Below the pieces are notes generated by a model that worked only from the letters and a program-made list of their open reading frames with translations, ran no database searches and had not been told where the DNA came from. From Paragonimus westermani (Eukaryota; Platyhelminthes; Trematoda; Plagiorchiida; Troglotrematidae), in assembly GCA_008508345.1 (NCBI GenBank), contig QNGE01000980.1, positions 58,969 through 122,968 of the forward strand: a stretch of DNA of 64,000 nt, written 5' to 3'. Position 1 is the first letter of the stretch, and each line of letters opens with the position of its first letter. The position numbers and the translations under genes are program-made. Positions 36,552 through 45,929 of the stretch are shown here, in pieces.

Positions 36552-36724
36552 AGTCGGACCATGCGGCGAAGTTAGTAGGGTGCGGATACGATATGCGGAT
36601 CTCTGTTGTGTTCGACGTCATAATATACCGGTTCGCGGTGGTAGGCATGAGCTGAGTCAGAGGCAGTCATCATTGTGCCGAACGGTGACCAAACAAAACG
36701 GTGCATATTCATGATTCGTCCCAG

Positions 36725-37150
36725 TGAGGTTGGCAGTTCATTGAATCGTTCACCAATGATTCAGGTTCACATGAAGTTACGCGTAATCTACTGATCAATA
36801 TCGAACGGTAGAGGAGACACCTTATCTTCAAAACGGTTGACAGAAAGACGACCGTAAAAACAGGATGTAATACGTTACAAGGTAATTCGATATACAAGAA
36901 GATTAGATCACGTGGACTGCGACGAGTCTGCAGAAATTGAACAAAACGTGCCCGCACAGCAAAATCGGCAACTAGGCACCACCTAGTAATGCCGGGCGAT
37001 AAAATGGAATCGAGCTCCATCAAACAAATAGTCGTTGGTTGGATAGAAGCGAAAGACTGTTCGTGCATTCAGAAATGACTGGGAGTACAAGTTATCCTGG
37101 AAAAGCACAGGAGGAATATGTCCAATTTTGGCGCCTAAAAGTTTACAGGG
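36725..37150 (-). repeat. Third, diverged copy of the arm's inner segment
   Basis: It matches 33089-33520 in the same orientation. Shared blocks are the half-palindrome near 36740, TCAAAACGGTTGA near 36829, GATAAAATGGAATCGA and CAAACAAATA near 37000-37028, and CAGAAATGACTGGGA...GGAAAAGCACAGGAGGAA near 37068-37115. It interrupts the BEL/Pao element between gag and pol. Since it extends past the inner end of the arms (33377), the left arm side is its closer relative. Function unknown. Confidence 0.75.
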
Positions 37151-37570
37151 TGCAGAATGAATAGAAGTGAAGGAATTGAGTGCGGGTCCTGGAGTAGTAC
37201 CAAAGTCGGTTGTTACTATTTGCCCGAGGATGACATTAAAACGCAGGTTCATCTTTCAGCATCAACCAAACCAAGTACACTTTCAGGTCAGAAATTACGT
37301 CGCTGTACATATCTATCGCATGGGCAATCGGTTTGTAGGGGTGGCCTTGCCAGATGACGCTCGGTGCTCTACACGTGGCTTGTGCACCACCATGCACTAC
37401 AGCATAAGCCAAGTTCTAATCCCTGGACCAGAAACATTCTATCACAAGTAATTTCAGTTTATTCGGTGGAACAGCAACCGCTGCTGAAGGCTGATATCGT
37501 GCAGCAATTTGAGGTAAATAAATGAGCTCACCTGAAGGAAATTTCTTTCAGGAGTTTAATTGAAGGCTAC

Positions 37571-38640
37571 GTGGGTATTCTGACGGAGTGCAACATTCCT
37601 GGAACACATTTGGTATTGGGGCAGAAGCTGGATAGTACCAATGAACCTTATGCGAGTAAGACCACTTTCGGATGGACCTTTAGAGGTCCGTGTCGTGCCA
37701 TACCCCACAGCGAACATTGTGTATACCTCACCGAAGCACGTCAGATCTCGTTGGATGATTTGATCAGTAGGACGCGTGGACTGCCTCCAGCTGACGGAAG
37801 AAAAAGAGCAGTCTGTGAGTGACAGAAAAACGTTGAATGTGACTGAAGTCACTTTAATGCTCAAGGGCTGTCACTATGAAATGGGCTTGTCGTAGGGGCA
37901 AGATGGATGGATGTTGCATAACAGTAGAGAGGCGGCTGATAAACGCCTAGCTACACGAAAAAGAACGTTGATTCGGGACCCGTAACCAGACTCCAGCTAC
38001 TCGGCCATGATACTGAAACATATCAGGGATGCCACATATGTAAGACTGTCACGATTAAAACACGGAGATGGTAATTGCCACACCGTCCCGTACTTAACAC
38101 AAATAAGCCCAATGAACTGCGGGAAGTCTTAGACCGCGCCGTCGAACACTGTGGTGTGTCTCTCAACGGGACCTTACTCTACAGTCCGGACCTGCATAAC
38201 AACTTATTAGGAATACTTGTGGGTTTTTGAAAATACCCGGTAGTAGTCTCCACTGGCATTGAAGAAGTGTCCCTACAAGTGACAGTTCCATTTGTGACCG
38301 AGGTGCCTTGAGTTTTCTGAGGCGTGGCTCTAATTTTTTGAAGGACCGCCGGGTACTTACCAGCCGAATGTCCACTCCTTCGGGGTGACGTCGTCACTAT
38401 TTTGTGCTAGTTTCACGTTACAAATAATAGCTACGGATAATCACGAGAAGTTTCTACCGGAGACTGCGACCGTAGTAAGAGAAAACTTCTACTTGGATGA
38501 CCACCTAGTGTCATTCGACTCTGAGGCTGAGGCTGTGGTCGACGAGCATAGAACTGTGTTGTGGCTGTTTTTAGACTAACCAGGTGAGTTTCTAATCTTG
38601 GTGAAGCTGTCGAAAAATTTCTCGATGAATAAAAACGAAC
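37571..38640 (+). pseudogene. BEL/Pao protease-RT remnant
   Basis: Frame 37571-37822 reads LTECNIPGTHLVLGQKLD, NEPYASKTTFGWTFRGP, the BEL/Pao block that ends protease and leads to RT (family form LIGxDxPE...EPYAxRTxLGWxxxGP). A frame at 38102-38230 reads ELREVLDRAVEHCGVSLNGT and LLYSPDLHNNLLGILVGF (family form VFDxAAxxxGxSLNDxLLxGPDLxxxLxGVLxRF). Frame 38385-38579 reads NFYLDDHLVSFDSEAEAV, the catalytic YVDD region as YLDD with both aspartates kept. The domain is scattered over several frames and is not functional. Confidence 0.85.
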
Positions 38641-39036
38641 TGACCCTTAAAATTCTCAGCCTCACTGTTGTGAATAATAGCAGGTTGCTAGCTTGATGAA
38701 ACGTGTGGTAGACGACTGTTATTGGGTTCACATCAACACCTCTCACACCGCTCACACGAAATTACACCTTATTCGTCGCTTTTTTGTGTTACCGATATCA
38801 ACCCCCGCCTCACTGTTCGGATCTTTCTTTCTCAATCCCCGCCAGAATTACTCGCCTTCGGAGGATTGAAATACCGACCAACCCCTTGAGTCGATGACCC
38901 TCCGGGTGACGCGTATCGTTCTGAACCGCCTTTTTGCATGAACTTTATTGTTGCAAGATAAGAGGTGGTGATTCCGGACACAAGACGGCGTCTTATTCTT
39001 AAAGACGCACTTTGTCTAGCGCACATCGCCACACAA
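38641..39036. other. Unassigned DNA
   Basis: No recognisable frame between the BEL/Pao palm fragment and the possible Penelope-like piece. Confidence 0.4.
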
Positions 39037-39038
39037 GG

Positions 39039-39137
39039 ATATCCTTTGAAAAGGAAGACTCGCTTGCCTTTCTGGACATTAACATCAAGCGAAGAAATGA
39101 CGGTACAGTGTGTCGATCGGTACATCGCAAGTCTACC
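39039..39137 (+). pseudogene. Possible Penelope-like RT C-terminal fragment
   Basis: One frame reads FEKEDSLAFLDINIKRRNDG and then TVCRSVHRKSTW. This resembles a block found in Penelope-like and related RTs (family form ExxxLPFLDxxxxRxxxGxxxTxVYRKPT), just before a GIY-YIG endonuclease or end domain. The following bases enter the inverted-repeat arm and the similarity ends. Only one block is present, so the family name is tentative. Confidence 0.5.
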
Positions 39138-39410
39138 TGGAGAGACCAATCCGGTTCTATCATCCACTATCTTTGAGCGACGCCTGGTCGTCGATTCGTT
39201 ATACAGGCTCGTTCTTGGTTTCATTTCCGGGGATTTTCATGTTCAAGGTGGGAAACTAATTTTTCCTGTGCAGCGATTCAATTAGTACGTGTTAAATCTA
39301 GCTTGTACAAGCGCCTTCTCACTAACCGTTTTGAGGATAAATTAGCTCTGTCGTTGAATAATGGGAGAGGCGTTCACTGGACCAACTGATTACGTGCAAT
39401 TCGGTGTGGA

Positions 39411-39436
39411 ATTGAATCGTCGGCGAACGATTCAAT
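39411..39436. repeat. 26-base palindrome, right-arm copy
   Basis: Mirror of 33089-33114: ATTGAATCG...CGATTCAAT with 8 bases between. Stem bases are unchanged; the loop differs at one position. Confidence 0.7.
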
Positions 39437-41281
39437 GCATTACATTTCAGTAAGACTACTGATATATTTACCCGTAAAACATGTGCGACAACTTGCCAGC
39501 CTCCGTTTTGATGATAAATTCACACTCGTTTGTCCATTTTTGCAAGACTTCTCACGAATAATGATTGACGAAACAGTGTTCCTAGTAACATTATCATGTG
39601 GCTACTTCCATCGCTGGTTGCATATGGGACGATGTGGAAAAGGGGTGTTACGTCCCAATCTACCACTCAAAATCTTTAGTAGTTCAGTCCGTCCATTCTG
39701 TGAGATTGTTCATAACTCGATTAAGGTTGTGTAAAAATTCTTCATTCGCTATGTATTCCAACTGTCTTGCTCTTTATTTTGGCTTTCGGCACTGTTGACA
39801 TTGTCTGATCGCATGTTTGTGCTCTTTCGTTTGTTCGACCATCCAAGGTCAGAACCAGAATTTCCAGTCGCCTGTTAGCTGACTGGTTGTGCCCTACTTT
39901 TGTCGTGCTTTGCTTACAGTTAAGTTTTCGGTCTCCCCCCCAATAAGCGTGGTTGTCTAATAATCGGTTTTCTGATTTACTTACTATGAATTACATGTTT
40001 GATGTTTCCACCTTTTACTGCCGTATCTTGCTTATCTCGCTTCCACTTTGCTCACACTGTATCCTACGTATTTTTGGTCCAAGACAAAAACAGACGGAAT
40101 GCCTTTGGATAAAACCGCCGCACACACGCGTCACTTCTCTCTTCAACAGTCGATCATCGGCAGCCATCTAAAACATTTCATTGTTGGGGTAAATTTCAGC
40201 TCCAGCGCCTTGTATCATCAACTATGCTTGGGACACTCTGAACACTTCCATAATACCATTGGACGCTTCACGAACATTGTTCATTCTTGATTAATCCTGT
40301 CCTTGACACCATCGTTTATTTTGTGATGTTTATTTTATTCCATTCTTTTTTGCACAATGAGCTTGCCATCCCGGCACGAATATGTTTTCACTTATCTTAT
40401 TTTTGGTGTTCACTCATTGTCGAGACTTCTCTAGGTGATGTTTTAGTTGAAAATCGCTCCGCTGTGACTCTTAGAAGCACTTCACTCTCCGGTTTTCCTA
40501 CTTCTGCTCCAAATCCTGGTCTGAACTAGTCAGGACTGATAGGGTTTACCCTAGGATATGATGTATCCGCATTGTTGGATCTGGTGATTTTCGTCTGATA
40601 CGTTTGCCGTCTCTGTTTGATATGATGAGCACCGATGAATTTGTTGAGGCGCGTTTGGTTCGCCTGTGGAAAGCCGATCTTAATCTTGTCTTTATTAGTT
40701 CTTGCTGTTTGCAGTAAACGACCATGGTGAATTTTGTACCATAATTGCACAAAGTGTTCGCTTCCTTCCCCTTACAACTATCATTACCTATGTATTAGAA
40801 CTCCACTCTTGCGTAATATTTGACACCCACCCACCCACCTTCATATGCACCCGATTGTTTTATTCAGCCCATTTCCTATTGACTGATGGCAATTTGCAGA
40901 CTCGTGTTTGGTTACTCAATTTTGAGTAACGTTTTGCTGAGCGATTTGTGCATCCGGTGGATTTACATTCAAGGTGAGATAGCACCTTTATCCTTATTTC
41001 ATCAGACAGTACCGTGTAAATGCCTGTCCTTTCGCTCGTCTCTTTTGACGGTATTTGCTTGGAAGATGGTTCTGTTAACCTGACCGTCCGGATAGGCGTT
41101 TTTGGAATTGTCGAGTACTCGTGGTTGGGTAAACTGTCCAAGATCGCCAGGAATGGTTTGACACGTATACTTTCCAGTTTACCCCAACCCTAAACCATCA
41201 AAACTATTGCGACATGTGAAACGGTTGCTTGGACTCTGAAAAATGGATGCTTTCGATTTTCGGTAGCTCTGGTTACAACGT

Positions 41282-43812
41282 TTGCCCCCGTCTACTCACG
41301 AAACAATAGCATCATTCGACTCCACCGTCCCCATTGTGGAGCTAGCTGACACCGCCGTTAAAATGTTAGAAGCCAACTGGTCTTTCCACCTAGGATCTAT
41401 CATCACACCCACTATACCACAGGTGACAAAATGCGCGTTCACCGTGCAATTAGCTGCATTCAGAACGAGACCGTAACAAATGGTGAATCATTTCTCCCAT
41501 AGGAGTCGGCCGTGTTCCAGTGTGCATTCATTCAAATGCCAACGTCCCCACACACCACACATGATTACATCCTTTTATCGGTACCACCAGTACTTCGGTC
41601 ATCGCGCGAGGAAGTGCAAACAACCGTCCTCTGTCAAATCCACCCCTTTGGGAAACGCACCAGCCAGTCAATGGAGGCGACGGTGGTCCCCGACTTGACT
41701 GCAACATATCGTTCGCTATTCCCATCAGGTAACTCCACTTGTATCATATTTCTCGTTGGTACCGGAGCCGGAGCGAGTGTCATTTACGGCGTGCGGAAAA
41801 GGTTTCTTCTGATCCGCCTGAACTCCAAACCGATATTGGAAGCCAAATCGCAGAGTATAGCACACGCTTACATACAATTGATTTATGTTTGTAACGACAA
41901 TTTCGTTGGATATTCATTATCACGTATTTTCAAAATGCAGTTGTCGTTGCTGGTTTTCCAACAGCTTCTGAAAATATCGTTGGTATACAGCAAAAGAATC
42001 GTAATAACTGTCTCTCATCTAGCTCTGACTTCTAAAGTATCATTGGGTGATATACTGAGAATGGTGTTCTGTGCTGGTCGCAGCATCCTGGAAACACGTC
42101 TAAGTTTCGAAACTCCAATCAGTCTGCCTTTATTTTTTGAGAAATCAGCCGATTACACTTCTTTTTGATTGTGGTTTCGTGCAGCGGGATTTTTAGTCAT
42201 TTGAATATGCAGTTCATGATATTATTGGTTTATCTGCACAGCGCGAATTGTATGCCACTCACTTCTGCGTGGAATACGTCATCATGCTTCTCATGAACCA
42301 TAAGCTTGCAGGCAACCTAGAGGACCTGAACACACTTCGCACTGTTGGAGTTGAGCTTTAGCGAGATTTTTTGCCAAGACGCCAAGCTTTTACGACGAAA
42401 GATCTTGCTAGAGGCTCACACCAATGAAATTTTCCCATCCAATTCTATGCATCGATTAAGAGGAAGATGCCTCTCTTCGACTGCTTGATAGGTAGACCTC
42501 GTCTAGCCCGCAAGTGATTGTTGAGGCACTGGGGGACACTATTCGGTGGTATAACATCGCACTACCCAGCAGCATCCTACTCTGCCCCTACAAAGTTCTC
42601 CGTAGCCTCAAATTCCTGTTGCCCTTTCCTGCCAAACGTTGGAAACCCCATCTCAAAATTTTCTCTGTGCAGTACGATCGGTGCAGATAGGATCCACCCT
42701 TGAATCCTTAATGGGGCGATAGTCAGTATGACGGGACCTCTGCAGAGGGTCCTTGAGCAGCCAGCTCAAACCGGCATTCTCCCAGATGCTTGGTAGAAAG
42801 CCAGGGTCGCGCTGATTTTCGGAGCGGGAGACTGGCACTCCTCTACTAGCCAGCCAATTGGCATTACTAGCACTCCATGCAATTAATGGGGCGCTAACTG
42901 GAACTTGCCATTCCTAAGCACTTTCCAAGGCGTAGCCTTAATTTCTACACAACCTGAGTTCCTTCTTAGCCACTCATGCAGAACAGACGTGCAAGAGTCA
43001 ATGGATAGCGCGGCAAAGGCTGGAGACAGTAGCACTGTGTTAAACGCCACACTCGCCGGCGTCATTAAGGCATCTGTCTGTTCCCGGCGTCATCCTATGT
43101 TACATGAGCTGATAATTTGTGTTATCCATGAAGGGTGTCTTCGTTGCACTACTTCCCCTCCTAATCACAGAACTCAGGTTTAACTATCGAGTGGTTCTTC
43201 AGGTCATCGCTACAGGCCGCCCTACTACCGCCAGATCGCGTCGATTAGCACCCGTAAAGTTGAAGATTGCTAACTTTAAACTTGATCATATGTTGCAACT
43301 GGGTATTATCCGGTTACCAGCAGCTGGTTGTCAGCTCAATATATATGGTTTCCAAAACTGCAGACAGTTGACGTCTGCGCGACGCCTTCCATGTGCTGAA
43401 CGCGACCAACTGCCCTGATCGTCATTCCTCTTTCCATATCCGCGAATTTTCCTCAGTAGATATAGCAAAACTGTTTTTTCTTCCAAATTTGACTCCGTGC
43501 GCGCACATCACTACATTCCTGTGACCCCCCACTGATATTCCAAAAACCGCGATAACAACTCCATTTAGTCTTTTTGAGTTTCTCTGTATGCCATTCAATT
43601 TGCCCAACGCTGCCCAAACTTTCCAAAATACATGGACCAGGTTAATCAGGGTTTTGGTGTTCACTGTGGTTATCCGGATTGTGTTGACTGCTAGCCGAGG
43701 TTACTACGAACACAAACAACGTCTCCACATATTTCTAGCACGTTTTACTCAATTGCGAACCACTGGGGTGCGCGATTGGAAAAGTGTAAGTAATTACTGC
43801 GTGGATAGTTAA
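41282..43812 (+). pseudogene. CsRn1-like Gypsy gag-pol relic (right arm)
   Basis: Mirror of the left-arm relic. Gag end is at 41282-41476 (VELADTAVKMLEANW). The zinc-knuckle-like YRYHQYFGHRARKCKQP is at about 41576-41629. A 218-codon frame (41512-42168) holds the protease with Gly for Asp (41758-41760) in LVGTGAGASVI. RT N-terminal block SRRLAPVKLKIANFKLDHML, then LGIIR, is in 43119-43418. MPFNLPNAAQTFQ is followed by VLTASRGYYEHKQRLHIFLA and RFTQL in 43588-43812, the region just after the RT catalytic box (family form VAS.xxxEHxxHLxxxFxRL). The YIDD box itself is replaced by VIRIV. RT continues about 50 codons further open than in the left arm. Confidence 0.8.
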
Positions 43813-43929
43813 TCTGAATTTTCTCATATCGCTGTTATTTTTGACAACTATTTTTACCGTACAATCTGATTAAATCTTATCTACGTCCACGTCTGTCTAA
43901 AAATTATTCTTTTATAACAAGCTATAACT

Positions 43930-44244
43930 ACCAAAACCGGTCGTCAAACAAAATCGTCTGGTGTCAAAACCACTTGTTCTAGCTCTAAGTTAGATATTTA
44001 CGACCTAATTGTAAATGCTCCAGGCCCAAAACTTGTGGAGGCCCTTCCAGATATGCTGCCTCCAAGGAGGGTGAAGATAAACTTTTGGTTCCCACCAATA
44101 CTCTTCTAACTAAGAACTGCTCTACCCCTCTAGCCAATGTATTGGCGGAGTTATTTGGTAAGGTATCTAAACTGGAGGCTGAACTTGCCCAACTAAAAAC
44201 AAGCTGCGCTGTATTCCATTCCCTAAAGGAGAATCTTATCTCCC
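43930..44244 (+). pseudogene. CR1-like ORF1 5' end, truncated (right arm)
   Basis: An open frame from about 44040 to 44244 reads LTKNCSTPLANVLAELFGKV and SKLEAELAQLKTSCAVFHSL, matching the start of ORF1 in the left arm (28371 downward) with one amino-acid change in the shared part. Here the frame is intact across the point near 28384 where the left copy has lost a base. It is cut at the N at 44245. It lies directly after the Gypsy relic, as in the left arm. Confidence 0.85.
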
Positions 44245-44245
44245 N
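44245..44245. other. Single undetermined base at the end of the right arm
   Basis: A lone N exactly where similarity to the left arm stops. Two other lone Ns lie at 34090 and 55759. It may be a scaffold join or a consensus ambiguity. Confidence 0.95.
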
Positions 44246-44639
44246 GTACATTGAAGTTTCGCAACAAACTAACTCCTGTGGTTATCGCGAAACTTCATTA
44301 GAATTTAGATCTGCACATCTTGACTTCGTGTAACTTTTCTTCCGCTTACCATCACGAGGCGAATCCAACTTTTTTCGCCACTACACTTGGAATGAGAAAG
44401 CAGACCTTTATGCTCTTGGATAACATGGCTTTGCTTGTTCATGTAAGGCCGCTTCTTGAGAACACCACTCAGGTCGTTCTGACAGATGGCAGCATCCTTT
44501 CGGGTTTCCCTGTGGTAATGATAGGAGCCAATTGACGGCTGCTCATAACACTTCCCAGAGGTGGCTTTTACTGGTACACTCGTGGTTTGTGCCACACACT
44601 CCGTATCTGATGTAACCACGGAATAATAGCACCATGAGG
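44246..44639. other. Unassigned DNA after the inverted repeat
   Basis: The frames at 44320-44535 (plus) and 44305-44709 (minus) have no clear domain. Part may be eroded N-terminal RT of the next element. Confidence 0.35.
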
Positions 44640-45620
44640 CATTGATAATAGCAGTGTAACTGACGTGGTGCAAGTCGACCTTGCTAAGGCACTCAACCAT
44701 GTGGACCATGTTGTTTCAATCGGTGAGCTTTTTCATCACGGGTTAAAAGGTAACCTTTTCCAGTGGCTTGAGTCAAATCTTGCTGATCGCATGTATACGG
44801 TGTGCGTAGGAATTGCATTCCCCACCCACAGACCTAGCTTCGGTGGGGCACCCCAAAGTTCGACTCATGGCCCGCTAATACTTTTGACAAGTATCTGAGG
44901 CCTTCCTCTGCTACTCACCTCCTCGTTAGTACTCTTTTCTGGCAACCTCAAAGTTCTGCGTGCTTTCAGCCCTACCAGTGATTCTCTTCTCATACAGATG
45001 GGCTCTAATATTCCATCAGAGTGGTCTCGACAGAAACGACTTGACCTCAATGTTTGTAAGTGTAGAGTTGTGTACATTCGTAGCCCTCTGAACTCCACGT
45101 ATTACCTCAACGAGTGCCCCCTTTAGACAGTTCTTTTTCAGAAGGACCTACGAAACATTGCTTCGCACACTCTGTCGGGCATTGCGACAGCAGACTAAAG
45201 TACAAAAATGGTTGTCAACGCCATGGCGTTACTGGAACGACTTTTCGGTCAGTTCAATCCTAGTTTCCTACAGGTTCTTTATAACGGTTTTGTCCTACCG
45301 CCTGTGAAGGATGGGACTGTGATCTGGCCACCGTATCTTCAAAAACATAAGCTGCTCCCGGGGACTGTGCACTTTCATGCCACCAAGACAAACATTGGAC
45401 TGAAAACTAAGTAGTATAAAAAAACTGGGGCCAGTGAAGCGGTAAACTTTAGAGTATCGTCGGTTGGGAAGTGACGTGGTATTAGACTTTTTGATAACGG
45501 AGTCCCCTGACTAGTCATGCCAGCTGGTGTTCAGCAGAGCAGATAGCATGACACTGGCGGGCCACCCTCTAAAGCTAGAGGTTCAACATAGAACACCACA
45601 AAATTTCAACCCATATTCGA
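44640..45620 (+). pseudogene. Decayed CR1-like RT (copy 3)
   Basis: One frame across two stops reads VVQVDLAKALNHVDHVVSIG (family form DFxKAFDxVDHxxL), LFQWLESNLADRMYTVCVG, a garbled GVPQGS block (FGGAPQSSTHGPL), VCKCRVVYIRSPLNSTYYLN, KDLRNIASHTLSG and FNPSFLQVLYNGFVLPPV with WPPYLQK. After a shift, FSRADSMTLAGHPLKLEVQ (45530-45600) matches the C-terminal tail. The YADD box is lost (LLLTSSL). These blocks align with the 4150-6920 element, so the family is probably the same. The endonuclease part is absent. Confidence 0.82.
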
Positions 45621-45770
45621 GTTCACCGTTCCACTGCCAGCCCATCAAATATATCCAAAGGTCATTCGTGGAAGTCCTTAATCATTCGCAATTTAGTGTT
45701 CAAAGTTTGGACCGCATTATTTTTGTCTTCTTTTTCCTGAGATTCGCGGGCGGTTCGAATTACCCGGGAA

Positions 45771-45922
45771 ATGGCGGCCCCTCTCGCGCCGGTTGCAGTG
45801 CCCGTCAATAAGGGCGACTCAATATCCGTTAGTGTAGAGGAAGTTACTACCGACGTAATATCTGTAAAGTTCAATGGTGGCGACAAAGTTTTCCAGGGAA
45901 TTTTACTCCAGGTCGACCCCAG
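45771..45922 (+). CDS. Candidate host exon: N-terminal segment resembling PWWP2-type proteins
   Basis: An ATG in a GC- and CpG-rich patch (GGGAAATGGCGGCC) opens 51 codons before a GT at 45923 (CCCCAG then GTACGA), a fair splice donor. Read straight on, the frame stops at codon 58. The peptide starts MAAPLAPVAVPVNKGD and contains SVSVEEVTTDVISVKF, then GGDKVFQGILLQVD. From memory, this alternation resembles the conserved N-terminal segment of PWWP2A/PWWP2B, nucleosome-binding chromatin proteins, where a VSVEQVT-type strand precedes an F-x2-GEK-x2-x-GVL strand. A pyrimidine tract ending CTGAG (about 45720-45740) could be a cis- or trans-splice acceptor. No further exon was found. It sits 150 bp after a dead CR1-like tail. 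The exon call is moderately likely; the family name is tentative. Confidence 0.42.
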
Positions 45923-45929
45923 GTACGAC

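Larger units (their letters stand above)
35484..38640 (+). mobile_element. Decayed BEL/Pao LTR retrotransposon with antisense insertion
   Basis: On the plus strand, BEL/Pao blocks appear in the expected order: gag core (about 35600-36400), end of protease with the linker to RT (37571-37720), RT fingers (38102-38227) and RT palm end (38385-38579). Between gag and protease lies a 0.43-kb stretch on the opposite strand (36725-37150), homologous to the inner end of the large arms. LTRs, RNase H and integrase were not found. Many stops and shifts make it dead. Confidence 0.8.
33378..39148. other. Spacer between the inverted arms
   Basis: This 5.8-kb single-copy spacer holds 0.5 kb of sequence still related to the third copy at 36725-37150, an unassigned stretch to 34330 with a lone N at 34090, a 74-bp direct repeat pair, a BEL/Pao element and, at its right edge, a possible Penelope-like fragment. 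At about 35022 an ATG followed by TCAGAG and GTGAGTACAG looks like a tiny first exon with a splice donor, but is too short to credit. Confidence 0.7.
39149..44244. repeat. Right arm of the 16-kb inverted duplication
   Basis: Reverse complement of 28269-33377 throughout. The inner edge is at about 39149, where similarity to the left arm fades over a few bases. The outer edge is at 44244, immediately before a single N. Sequence after the N is unrelated to what flanks the left arm. The arm keeps slightly more open frames than the left arm at some points, for example at the CR1-like ORF1 start and in the Gypsy RT. Confidence 0.93.
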
